Assembly: GCA_035524315.1 (NCBI GenBank)
Contig: DATKPD010000079.1
Span: 1 to 64,000, forward strand
Direction: 5' to 3'
Length of the DNA stretch: 64,000 bases
DNA from: BOG-938 sp035524315
Lineage (GTDB): Bacteria; Pseudomonadota; Alphaproteobacteria; Caulobacterales; Caulobacteraceae
Within the stretch, counting starts at the first letter, position 1. The number at the start of each line of letters is the position of its first letter. A program made the translations under genes and the position numbers. Positions 22,634 to 31,708 of this stretch are shown here, piece after piece. Under the pieces are notes generated by a model. That model was not told the origin of the DNA and ran no database searches. It worked only from the letters and a program-made list of their open reading frames with translations.

Positions 22634-24001
22634 ATGTTCGAATTCAGCCGAGAATTGAAGCGCCTGCTGGTGACTGACGGTCCACGCGATGGGGTCACGC
22701 GCGGCGACGCCTCGCTGCTCGAAGTGCTAGACCTCACCCTGCTGCGCGCCGAAGCCCGCGCCGCCGACGTCGCCGCCGGCCGGGTCAGTGCGCGCGATCC
22801 CGCCCAGCGCCGGCTCGACGCGGCCCACGTGTGGCGCGAGCTGGCCCGCCGCACCGGCGACGTGATCGCCCTGCGCAAGGCCGCCGAGTCCGCCGAAAAG
22901 GCTGCTGACGGCTTCAAGCGCGACAACCGAGTAAAGGGCTGGGCCGCCGCCCGCTGCGCCCAGGCTGAGGCGGCCATGCTCGGCGCCGAACTTTACGGCG
23001 ACGAGGGCCTCAACGCCGCCGCCGCCACAGCCCTGGCCGACGTGCGCAAGGCCGCGCCCTCCAGCGCCGCCGGGGCCGTGGCCTGCGCCCTCCAGGCGCG
23101 CCTCGCCGCCGCCCAGGCCCTCGCCGGAACCGACCCGGACGCCGTGCGCGCCGCCGCCTCTGGCTTCGACGCGCCGATCGCCGCGCTCGAGGGCCATCTG
23201 CGCGGGCGCGGCGTGGCCAAGGCCGAGGTCGCCGCCGTGATCTGCGACCGCGCCGAGGTGCTGATGGCCGCCGCCGCCCGCCTGAAGGACTACACCCTCT
23301 ACGAGGACGCGATCCGCGTCCTCGACCGGCTGGCCCTGCGCCTCGACCCCGCGTATGAGCCCCTGACCTGGACCCGCGCGCGCGAACTGGCTGGCGCGGC
23401 GCGCGCCGCCATCGGCGAGATGCATGGCCTGATCGAAGATATCGCCGCCGGCGTGGAAGCCATGGTCGAGGCGCTCGACGCCGCCGGCCCCAACCACAGC
23501 CCGCTCGACTGGGCGCGGCTGCACCACGCCCTGGCCCTGGCCCTGCAGAACCTCGGCGAGGCCAGCGACTGCGACCGCGCGTTCGAGCATGCGCTGGGCG
23601 CCTACGACCGCGCCCTGGGGTCGATCCGCGACCAGCCGGCCCTGCTGCTGCGCGCCGCCATGGCCCACAATCGCGCCGGCTGCCTGGCGCGCCGGGCCGA
23701 GATGGCGGCCGATCCGGCCATGCTCGACGAGGCGGTGAACCTGCTGCGCTGCGAACTGGCGGCCGCCCCGCCCGCGCTCGATCCGGTCGCCTGGGCGGTG
23801 GCCCAGGTCAATCTGGCCCGGCTCTACGAAGCCCGCTCGGCCCTGCCCGGCGCGCGCAAGGACGGCCGCAGCGCTGCCGTCCTGGCCCTCAGCGCCGCCC
23901 TGGACGTGTTCGGCGAACACGGCCTGCGCACCCTCTCCGACCAAGCCGCCCGAGCTCTGGCGCGCTTGACGGCGCCCGGGACGCGGCCTGTGGCAGGGTA
24001 A
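22634..24001 (+). CDS. TPR-like helical protein of unknown function (455 aa)
   Basis: Ala/Arg-rich, apparently entirely alpha-helical protein with degenerate TPR-like pairs along its length (HVWRELARRTGDVIALRKAAESAEKA; ARLHHALALALQNLGEA; VNLARLYEARSALPGARKDG). No signal peptide, membrane segment or catalytic motif. The start ATG 22634 (MFEFSRELKRLL) is preferred over the upstream ATG 22598. It may be a scaffolding protein; not recognised beyond the repeat type. Divergent from the MFS gene. Confidence 0.6.
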   Translation: MFEFSRELKRLLVTDGPRDGVTRGDASLLEVLDLTLLRAEARAADVAAGRVSARDPAQRRLDAAHVWRELARRTGDVIALRKAAESAEKAADGFKRDNRVKGWAAARCAQAEAAMLGAELYGDEGLNAAAATALADVRKAAPSSAAGAVACALQARLAAAQALAGTDPDAVRAAASGFDAPIAALEGHLRGRGVAKAEVAAVICDRAEVLMAAAARLKDYTLYEDAIRVLDRLALRLDPAYEPLTWTRARELAGAARAAIGEMHGLIEDIAAGVEAMVEALDAAGPNHSPLDWARLHHALALALQNLGEASDCDRAFEHALGAYDRALGSIRDQPALLLRAAMAHNRAGCLARRAEMAADPAMLDEAVNLLRCELAAAPPALDPVAWAVAQVNLARLYEARSALPGARKDGRSAAVLALSAALDVFGEHGLRTLSDQAARALARLTAPGTRPVAG

Positions 24002-24033
24002 GGCGCGACGCGGCTCGATGTAACGCGCGACCT

Positions 24034-24051
24034 CCCCCGCTTGCAGGGGGG
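24034..24051. terminator. GC hairpin between convergent genes
   Basis: CCCCC, loop GCTTGCA, then GGGGG in the 92-base gap between two convergent genes. No T-run on either side, so termination is only suggested by the position. Confidence 0.3.
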
Positions 24052-24093
24052 CGAAAGGTGGAGGGGGCTTGCCGGCGCACCCCGTCAACGCCA

Positions 24094-24927
24094 CTACCTG
24101 ATCGTATAGGTGCTGGTCGTCTGGCCGTTGGCGTTGGTTGAGGTGGAGCCCGACGAACTGGTCCCGCTGTTGTAGTTGTAAGTGCGGGGCGGCGGGGCGG
24201 CGTCGGCCTGGTCCTGGCCGGCAAGGTCGATCGCGGGGCCGTCATCCTTGTTGTCGGCCATAGCCTGGGCCACGGTCGGGCTGAGGGCCAGGACCGAGGG
24301 CGCCGCAGCCGGGATCGGATCGGGCGTCAGGCCATATTCACGATGCAGCGAATAATAGCGCGGCCCGGATTCGCCGGCAGAGGCTGCCTGCGCCTGCGCC
24401 TGCGCCTGCGCCTGGGCCTGGGCTTGCGGCGCGGCGCCGGCCAGGGGCGGCGCCGCTGAGGGGGTGACGTAGCCCCGGTCGTACAGGCTCGACGGCAGGC
24501 GTTGCGGCGGCGCGCTGGGCGCGACGCGGGCGATGGGCGCAGGCCGGGCCGGCGCGGCATCAGGTCTGGGCGTCGCAATCGGCGCGGGGGAAGGCGGCGC
24601 TGGCGCGCTCATGGGCGCCGGTTGCGAGGCCTGCCAGCGCGCGGGGTTGGCGGCGCGGATCGCCTGGCCGGTGCTGGTGTCCAGCAGGGCCGGGCCGCGC
24701 AGGCTGCCATCGTCGTCCTGGCGCCCGCGCAGGGGATCGACCTTGCCGGTCCAGGTCAGGTAGTTGACGGGGGTCGGACCGGCGCTCTTGGGGCCGCGCA
24801 GGCTGGCGCCGGCGGCGGGCAGGGGGCGTTGGGTCGGCGCGCCATAGCGGTCCTGCCCGCTCTGCGCGCGCGCGGCGGGGGCCATGGCGATCAGGCTCAG
24901 GACGGCGGCGGCGAGCATGGGGCGCAT
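24094..24927 (-). CDS. Secreted Pro/Ala/Gln-rich protein of unknown function (277 aa)
   Basis: Signal peptide (MRPMLAAAVLSLIAMAPAARA, cleavage before QSG). The mature protein is low complexity: an N-terminal part with VNYLTWTGKVDPLRG, a Pro/Ala-rich middle, a Gln-Ala tandem (about residues 168-181), a short ordered-looking part (PRYYSLHREYGLTPDP), and a Ser/Thr/Asn/Gly-rich tail (SGTSSSGSTSTNANGQTT). It is probably an envelope or exported protein. It lies 43 bases after the ABC permease on the same strand and may be the last gene of that operon. Confidence 0.6.
   Translation of the reverse strand: MRPMLAAAVLSLIAMAPAARAQSGQDRYGAPTQRPLPAAGASLRGPKSAGPTPVNYLTWTGKVDPLRGRQDDDGSLRGPALLDTSTGQAIRAANPARWQASQPAPMSAPAPPSPAPIATPRPDAAPARPAPIARVAPSAPPQRLPSSLYDRGYVTPSAAPPLAGAAPQAQAQAQAQAQAQAASAGESGPRYYSLHREYGLTPDPIPAAAPSVLALSPTVAQAMADNKDDGPAIDLAGQDQADAAPPPRTYNYNSGTSSSGSTSTNANGQTTSTYTIR
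24385..24426. repeat. Hexanucleotide tandem repeat (about 7 units)
   Basis: Units TGCCTG, CGCCTG four times, GGCCTG and GGCTTG in tandem. On the minus strand it encodes alternating Gln-Ala inside the secreted protein. Unit number could change by slippage without breaking the frame. Confidence 0.75.
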
Positions 24928-24970
24928 GGCCCGCGAGGCTAGGCCGGCGTGCTTAACCGCTCGTAAAGAC

Positions 24971-25738
24971 TTAGCGTCCGCGCCATCGTGTCAGCGCCCA
25001 GGCTTCGAGCGCCTGGAACAGGGCGTGAATCGCCGCGCCCATCACGCCTAGCAGCAGCAGGGCCGCGAACAGCTTGGCGGTTTGTAGCCGCTGGCTGGCC
25101 TCCAGCAGGCGGAACGCCAGGCCCTGGGATCCGCCCGAGCCGGACACGAACTCCGCCACCACCGCGCCCACCACCGCCAGGCCCGCCGCCACCTTGTGCC
25201 CCTCCAGCACAAACGGGACGGCCGAGGGCAGCCGCAGGCGGCGCAGGGTCTGCAGGCGCGTGGCGCCATACAGCTTGAATAGCCGCTCCAGGTCGGGGTC
25301 GACCGCTTTCAGACCCGTGACCAGGCCCGAGAAGATCGGGAAGAACGCCACCAGCGCCGCCAGGCCGATCACCGCGCGCTCGGGATGCTCCAGCCCGGCC
25401 CAGATGTTGACCAGGGGCGCGATCGACACGATCGGCGTGGCCTGCAGCACCACCGCCAAGGGCCTCACCGCGCTTTCCATCAGAGGGCTGAGGCCCAGCG
25501 CCAGGGCGATCACGCTCGCGGTCAGGCTGGCCACGACCAGGGCCGCCAGGGCCATGCCGAGAGTGCGCGCGGCAGAGGCCAGCAGCAGGGGCGCATTGTC
25601 CGCCAGGGCCGCGGCGATGGCAGAGGGCGGCGGCAACAGATAGGCGGGCGTGTGCAGGGCGCGCACCGCCAACTCCCACACCAGCAGGATCGCGGCGCTC
25701 AGCGCCACCGGGGCCAGGGCTTGCTTGAACCGGCTCAT
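24971..25738 (-). CDS. ABC transporter permease (NMT1/SsuC-type importer)
   Basis: Inner-membrane permease of 255 residues with about six helices and the EAA loop motif (DLERLFKLYGATRLQTLRRLRLPSAVPFVLEG). It belongs to the BPD_transp_1 family used by taurine, sulfonate, thiamine-precursor and riboflavin importers. The start overlaps the ATPase stop by four bases. A partner for the ATPase and binding protein upstream. Confidence 0.88.
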   Translation of the reverse strand: MSRFKQALAPVALSAAILLVWELAVRALHTPAYLLPPPSAIAAALADNAPLLLASAARTLGMALAALVVASLTASVIALALGLSPLMESAVRPLAVVLQATPIVSIAPLVNIWAGLEHPERAVIGLAALVAFFPIFSGLVTGLKAVDPDLERLFKLYGATRLQTLRRLRLPSAVPFVLEGHKVAAGLAVVGAVVAEFVSGSGGSQGLAFRLLEASQRLQTAKLFAALLLLGVMGAAIHALFQALEAWALTRWRGR

Positions 25739-26481
25739 GTGGCCATCGCCTGGCCCAGAGCGCCCGACACCCGCTCTACCTGCTCGCGGAACAGGGCTGA
25801 GGTGCGGAAGGTCGCGGCGCGTGGCAGGGGCGCGTCGATATGCGTTTCGAAGGCGGTGCGGCCGGGGCCGGGCGTCATCACCACCACGCGCTCGGCCATG
25901 TACACGGCCTCCTCGACGTTGTGGGTCACGAACACGATCGCCGGGCGAACGCCGTCCCAGATGTGGTGGATGTCTTCGGCCAGGGCGCGGCGAGTGATCT
26001 CGTCCAGGGCCGCGAACGGCTCATCCAGCAGCAGCAGGCGCGGCCCGGTGACCAGGGCGCGCGCCAGCGATACCCGCATGGCCATGCCGCCCGACAACTG
26101 CGCCGGCTTGGCCGCCTCGGCGCCCTTCAGTCCGACCCGCGCCAGGGCCTCCCGCGCCTTAACGTCGGCATCGGCCTCGCCCGCCAGGCGCAAGGGCAGG
26201 GCGGCGTTGTCCAGGGCGCTCGCCCACGGCATCAAGGTCGGCGCCTGGAAAACCACCGCCGTCTCGCCTTGGCCGGCGGCGCGAACCACCTGACCACGCG
26301 TCGGCGCTTCAAGGCCCGCCAGCAGCCGCATGGCCGTGCTCTTGCCGCAGCCCGAGGGCCCGACCAGCGCGACGATCTCGCCGGCCCTCAACGTCAGGCC
26401 GAACGGCCCGAGCGCGCGGCCGCGTCCGGCATAGTCGACCTCGACGTCGATCAGGGCTGCGAGGGACGGAGCGGCGGGCAA
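25735..26481 (-). CDS. ABC transporter ATP-binding protein (NMT1/SsuB-type importer)
   Basis: A 248-residue ATPase with Walker A GPSGCGKST, Q loop in VVFQAPTLMPWASAL, signature LSGGMAMRVSLARAL, Walker B RLLLLDEPFAALDE and a switch His in FVTHNVEEAV. The family pairs with the permease that follows. It begins five bases after the binding-protein stop, so the three genes form one operon in the order binding protein, ATPase, permease. Confidence 0.9.
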   Translation of the reverse strand: MPAAPSLAALIDVEVDYAGRGRALGPFGLTLRAGEIVALVGPSGCGKSTAMRLLAGLEAPTRGQVVRAAGQGETAVVFQAPTLMPWASALDNAALPLRLAGEADADVKAREALARVGLKGAEAAKPAQLSGGMAMRVSLARALVTGPRLLLLDEPFAALDEITRRALAEDIHHIWDGVRPAIVFVTHNVEEAVYMAERVVVMTPGPGRTAFETHIDAPLPRAATFRTSALFREQVERVSGALGQAMAT

Positions 26482-26486
26482 GCGGG

Positions 26487-27500
26487 CTACTTCGCCGGCG
26501 CCAGGAACTGCAGGGTGTAGCCCGCCTTGTAGTCCATGGTCTTGGGATAGATTCCGGCGGCCGAGGCGAAGGCGAAGGTCTGTGTCCAGCGCGCGTCGGT
26601 CATGGCGCCCAGGCCCAGGCTCTTGGCGTCGCCGCCATCGACCAGGCCCTTGGTCCGCATCTTGTCGCGCGCCTGGGCCAGCACGTCCTCGGTCATGTCA
26701 GGATTGTCCTTCATGATCAGGGCGTCGCCCGGCTTGGGGTCGCCGTGCAGATAGGCCTGCCAACCGGCCGCCGAGCCGTCGACGAAGGCCTTCACCGCCG
26801 CCGGGTTGGACTGGATCAGTGCGTCGCTGGCCAGCGCCATCGCCGCGTAGCCGGGGTAGCCCGCGTCGGCCAGCAGGAACACCGCCGGCTTGACGTGGCC
26901 TTCCTTCTCGATGGTGTAGGGCTCGGAGGTCAGATAGCCCTCCTGGATCGCCTCGGGGTCGCCGAGGAAGGTCGCGTTGCTGTGGTTGTATTTGCGGATC
27001 TGGTCGTCCGAGAAACGGAATTTGGCGCGCAGCCAGGGCCAGAACGAGGTGATCGCCGCGTCCGAGATCAGGATTGGCCGTCCCTTCATGTCGGCAAAGC
27101 CGGCGATGCCCTGGCCCGGATGAGCGATCAGCACCTGCGGGTCCTTCTGCATGAAAGCGGCCACAGCCTTCACCGGCGCCTGCTCCTGCGCCAGGTTCAG
27201 CACGATGAAGCTGTTGGACCCGATGCCCATATCGACCGCGCCCGCGGCCAGGAGCTGGGGCACGTTCACCGCCGGTCCGCCCTGGATGATGGTGACGTCC
27301 AGCCCGCGCTTCCTGTATTCGCCATTGGCCAGGGCCTCATAGAACCCGCCCTGCTCGGCCTGGGCGTGCCAGTCGGTGGCGAAGCGGACGTGGGTCAGCG
27401 ACGGCTGGGCCGGCGCCTTGGCGCTCTGCTGCGAGCAGGCCGCCATCGCCGCCATCGCCAGGAGCGCGGCGCCCAAGCGTCCTATGCCGTTTGCACTCAT
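26487..27500 (-). CDS. ABC substrate-binding lipoprotein, NMT1/THI5-like (337 aa)
   Basis: Lipoprotein signal with Cys after LLAMAAMAAC, then an NMT1/THI5-type binding fold: HVRFATDWHAQAEQGGFYEALANGEY, GLDVTIIQGGPAVNVPQLLAAGAVDMGI, and GRPILISDAAITSFWPW. Relatives bind thiamine pyrimidine precursors, riboflavin, taurine or nitrate-like compounds. WHAQAEQGGFYEA is reminiscent of the pyrimidine-precursor/riboflavin branch, but the ligand cannot be assigned. No thiamine-biosynthesis gene or TPP-riboswitch consensus is nearby. Confidence 0.85.
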   Translation of the reverse strand: MSANGIGRLGAALLAMAAMAACSQQSAKAPAQPSLTHVRFATDWHAQAEQGGFYEALANGEYRKRGLDVTIIQGGPAVNVPQLLAAGAVDMGIGSNSFIVLNLAQEQAPVKAVAAFMQKDPQVLIAHPGQGIAGFADMKGRPILISDAAITSFWPWLRAKFRFSDDQIRKYNHSNATFLGDPEAIQEGYLTSEPYTIEKEGHVKPAVFLLADAGYPGYAAMALASDALIQSNPAAVKAFVDGSAAGWQAYLHGDPKPGDALIMKDNPDMTEDVLAQARDKMRTKGLVDGGDAKSLGLGAMTDARWTQTFAFASAAGIYPKTMDYKAGYTLQFLAPAK

Positions 27501-28305
27501 GATCTATCGCCGCCCGTTGTTGGCCCCGGCCAAGGTTAGGGCCGCGGCGCGCGGGAGTCATCCACGCGGCGCGCCATTCGCCGATCTCGGTGGAAGAATC
27601 ATCCTGAGGGGGCGATAAGGATGCCGGTCGTCGAGCCGCCGCTGGCGCTCCGATCCGAGCCGCGAGAGGAAACGGCCGTTCAGTTTGCGGCCTAAGGCCG
27701 CTTCCTCTCGCCAGTCCCGTGAGGGACGAAGCTTTCGGCTCCCCGCCGTCCGTCCGCGCCTCGTTACCGCTCGCGCGGTCGATAGTGCGGCCGGCCCTGA
27801 CGCCCGCCTCCGCTCCCGTCGTTCCGCACCTGGACTTTCGTCCCTGCCCGGACCTTCGAGGGCTTCGGCCGTCGCCCGGTCCCTTTGGCTAAGCCCTAGA
27901 TTGCGCTAGGGTTTCTCCTCGGAAGCGGTGGTTCGCCTTGGCTTCGAAAACAGAATGTCACAGCCGCCGGGCCGCGCAATCGGGCGGCCACACGCGCCTG
28001 TGCTCAAACCAGGGCGCAAGCGGTGGACAACCGGTGCAAAACCGGTGGTCGGCTCTCGATTTCATGAGCTGAATCAGCCTGTTGCGCGTTTTGCACAGCT
28101 GCTGAGAGGGCCTGCCGGCGTGGCAGGGCGGAGGTTGCTCCTACCTCGGCCGCCGGCAAATCGCAATGGTCAGGTCCGCCACGACCATGAAGATGTTTAC
28201 GACTTTGGTGAGCCTTCCCGCCTAAGCTGCACGCCTCGATACGCGGCGCGGGCGTGGCGCTCGCCGTGGGAACCCGATCGGCCGGCAGGCCGTATTGAAG
28301 GAACG
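27501..28305. other. 805-bp gene-free region rich in hairpins
   Basis: Between the divergent binding-protein and TonB-like genes I see no convincing coding region. Open frames here lack plausible protein composition or a ribosome site. It contains a cluster of strong hairpins at 27662-27911, separate hairpins near 27993-28016 and 28111-28127, and a tandem AACCGGTG repeat near 28029-28047. No tRNA, rRNA, or consensus for tmRNA, RNase P RNA, SRP RNA, TPP or cobalamin riboswitches was found by eye. Confidence 0.6.
27600..27915 (+). ncRNA. Candidate structured RNA (unidentified)
   Basis: Several hairpins occur close together, and their loops favour the plus strand as the RNA. A 10-bp stem (27662-27671 with 27702-27711) encloses GCGGCC-TAA-GGCCGC. 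GTCCC-GTGA-GGGAC at 27714-27727 has a GNRA tetraloop. GGC-TTCG-GCC at 27861-27870 has a cUUCGg tetraloop and sits inside a GGACC/GGTCC stem (27850-27854 with 27878-27882). A final 9-bp hairpin spans 27891-27914. The class is unknown, and the boundaries are only the limits of the visible structure. Confidence 0.35.
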
Positions 28306-29058
28306 ATGAGCCAGCGGCCCACAGCCCCGCCCCCGCTCGCCGACGCGGCGACCACCGATACGCGGTTCGACCGACGGCGGCGCTGGCTGGCCGGCGCGCT
28401 CAGCGTCACGGCGCATCTGCTCGTGTTCGCCGGTCTGTTGTGGGTCGCGCCCAGTCCGCCGCGCGAGCCCGAACCCGAGCCGATGATCGCCAGCGTGGTC
28501 GACTTGCCCAAGCCAGAGCCCAAGCCGCCCGCGCCGCCCAGCCCCAAGCCGACGCCGCCTAAGGCCGGCGGCCACCACAGCGCCGTTCGCCTGGCCAAGG
28601 CGCCGCGCGTCGACCCGGTGCTGGCGGCGGCCAAGACGCCCAAGCCCGACACCTCCGACCTGCTGAGCAATTCCCAGATCGCCGGCGCCGCCAGCGCGGG
28701 CGAGGGCGGCGGCGGGGGCGGGGGCTCGTGCGATCTGGCCCAGGCGGTCCAGCGCGCCCTGCGCCGCGACCCGCTGGTGCAGTCGGCGGTGTTCCAGGCC
28801 CACCGCTCGGGCAAGGCCATCATGGTGTGGAATGGCGACTGGGTGAAGAACGGCGACCAGGACGGCAAAGGCCTGTCGGCCGTGCGCGAGGCGATCACCT
28901 GGGAAGTGGCGTTTGCGCCGGAGTCATGCCGCAAGGAGGAGATGCACGGCCTGATCCTGCTGTCGCTCGCCGATGGCTCGACCCGCTTTGCAGTAGGCGG
29001 CGGCGACTGGCGCTGGTCGGACCTGCTGCACGTGCGCGGGTTGATCGTGGACCGCTAG
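28306..29058 (+). CDS. TonB-like protein with atypical C-terminal domain (250 aa)
   Basis: N-terminal cytoplasmic basic segment, one membrane helix (about residues 27-46, WLAGALSVTAHLLVFAGLLW), then a periplasmic Glu-Pro/Lys-Pro-rich spacer (about 50-90, EPEPEP, KPEPKPPAPP) exactly as in TonB. A Gly run follows at about 136-143. The C-terminal domain (about 144-250, SCDLAQAVQRALRRDPLVQSAVF, then MVWNGDWVKNGDQDGKGLSAVREAITWEVAF) does not look like the standard TonB C-terminal domain with its YP motif. Two Cys (SCDL and ESCRKEE) may pair. GAAGGA precedes the ATG by four bases. No exbB or exbD genes are adjacent. Confidence 0.65.
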   Translation: MSQRPTAPPPLADAATTDTRFDRRRRWLAGALSVTAHLLVFAGLLWVAPSPPREPEPEPMIASVVDLPKPEPKPPAPPSPKPTPPKAGGHHSAVRLAKAPRVDPVLAAAKTPKPDTSDLLSNSQIAGAASAGEGGGGGGGSCDLAQAVQRALRRDPLVQSAVFQAHRSGKAIMVWNGDWVKNGDQDGKGLSAVREAITWEVAFAPESCRKEEMHGLILLSLADGSTRFAVGGGDWRWSDLLHVRGLIVDR

Positions 29059-29106
29059 GGCGGGGGCGCGGCGTTCGAGTTGCGCATGATCGCGGGCAAG
29101 GTGTCA

Positions 29107-29138
29107 GGGGCCGGCCGGTCGCATGTCGGTCCGGCCCC
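29107..29138. terminator. GC-rich hairpin between convergent genes
   Basis: GGGGCCGG (29107-29114) pairs with CCGGCCCC (29131-29138) in the 102-base gap between the TonB-like gene and the OmpA gene. No T-run, so its role as a terminator is inferred from position. Confidence 0.4.
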
Positions 29139-29160
29139 CGCCACGATCAGGATGGCCCGA

Positions 29161-29772
29161 TCAGGACATCACGATCAGAACGACGCGGCGGTTTTGCGCG
29201 CGGCCTTCACGCTTCTTGTTGTCCGCCACCGGGTCCTTCGAGCCATACGAGATGGTCGACATTCGGTTCAGCGCCACGCCCTGCTGGTTCATGAACAGGC
29301 GCACCGCCTCGGCCCGGTCTTGGCCCAGGCGTTGGTTGACCGCCTCGGACCCGGTGGAGTCGGGGTGGCCCTGGATTTCCAGATAGACGTTATGATTGTC
29401 GGTCTTCAGCTTTTCGATGAAGTCCATCAGGCGCTGCTGCGCTTCCGGAGACAGCTTGGAGCTATCGGTCGGGAACTTCACCGAGTCGTCGGAGAGGACC
29501 ATCGAGTACAGGAACTTGCCTTCGGCCAGCTTGCCCGCCGCGGTGGCGCGGTTCAGGGCGTCCTGGGTGGCCTGGTCAAGCTGGCCCAGGTGCGCCTGCT
29601 GCTGGTCCACTTGGGACTGGGTCGATTGGACCTGGGTCTGAGTCGCTTGTTCCTTGGCGTCCACCACCGCCACGTGTTTGTTCACGTAGTCCTCGGTCGC
29701 GCAGCCACCCAAGCTCAGAGCGCCGATCGCGATAGCCGCCGCGGCGCCAAAGGCGGATTTAGATATTTGCAT
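29161..29772 (-). CDS. OmpA family lipoprotein (203 aa)
   Basis: Lipoprotein signal with LSLGGC, a Gln/Thr-rich helical linker (about residues 35-85, QTQVQSTQSQVDQQQAHL, likely coiled coil), and a C-terminal OmpA/Pal-like peptidoglycan-binding domain (about 95-203) with LEIQGHPDSTGSEAVNQRLGQDRAEAVRLFM and GRAQNRRVVLIV. It should tether outer membrane and cell wall. It is alone between the TonB-like gene and uup. Confidence 0.88.
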   Translation of the reverse strand: MQISKSAFGAAAAIAIGALSLGGCATEDYVNKHVAVVDAKEQATQTQVQSTQSQVDQQQAHLGQLDQATQDALNRATAAGKLAEGKFLYSMVLSDDSVKFPTDSSKLSPEAQQRLMDFIEKLKTDNHNVYLEIQGHPDSTGSEAVNQRLGQDRAEAVRLFMNQQGVALNRMSTISYGSKDPVADNKKREGRAQNRRVVLIVMS

Positions 29773-29893
29773 TTGATCGCTCTCCGATCCCCCATGCCAG
29801 CCAAACGAACGTGGCTGTGTCCGTTTTGTTTCACGCGAGTTTCATCAAGGCCAGAGCGATTTTTTAATCGAGCCAGAACAATCACATGCAGGC

Positions 29894-31704
<1,811 letters not shown>

Positions 31705-31708
<4 letters not shown>

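Noticed and set aside
27501..27700. TPP riboswitch before the NMT1/THI5-like binding protein
   Set aside because: The conserved CTGAGA and GGATAATGCC-type segments are not present on the minus strand in a sensible order.
27600..27760. Possible tmRNA: the frame ending VQFAA before TAA inside a hairpin recalls a proteolysis tag and helix 5
   Set aside because: The upstream residues do not give the expected ANDN tag start, and no tRNA-like acceptor with TTCGA T-loop and CCA is found in either arrangement of a two-piece gene.
27685..27909. A 74-codon Arg/Ser-rich open frame in the gene-free region
   Set aside because: The composition is that of random GC-rich sequence, there is no ribosome site, and it overlaps strong hairpins.
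28141..28200. GGTCAGGTCCG resembling the SRP RNA core motif
   Set aside because: The following GGAAGGAAGCAGCC part is missing and no long hairpin surrounds it.
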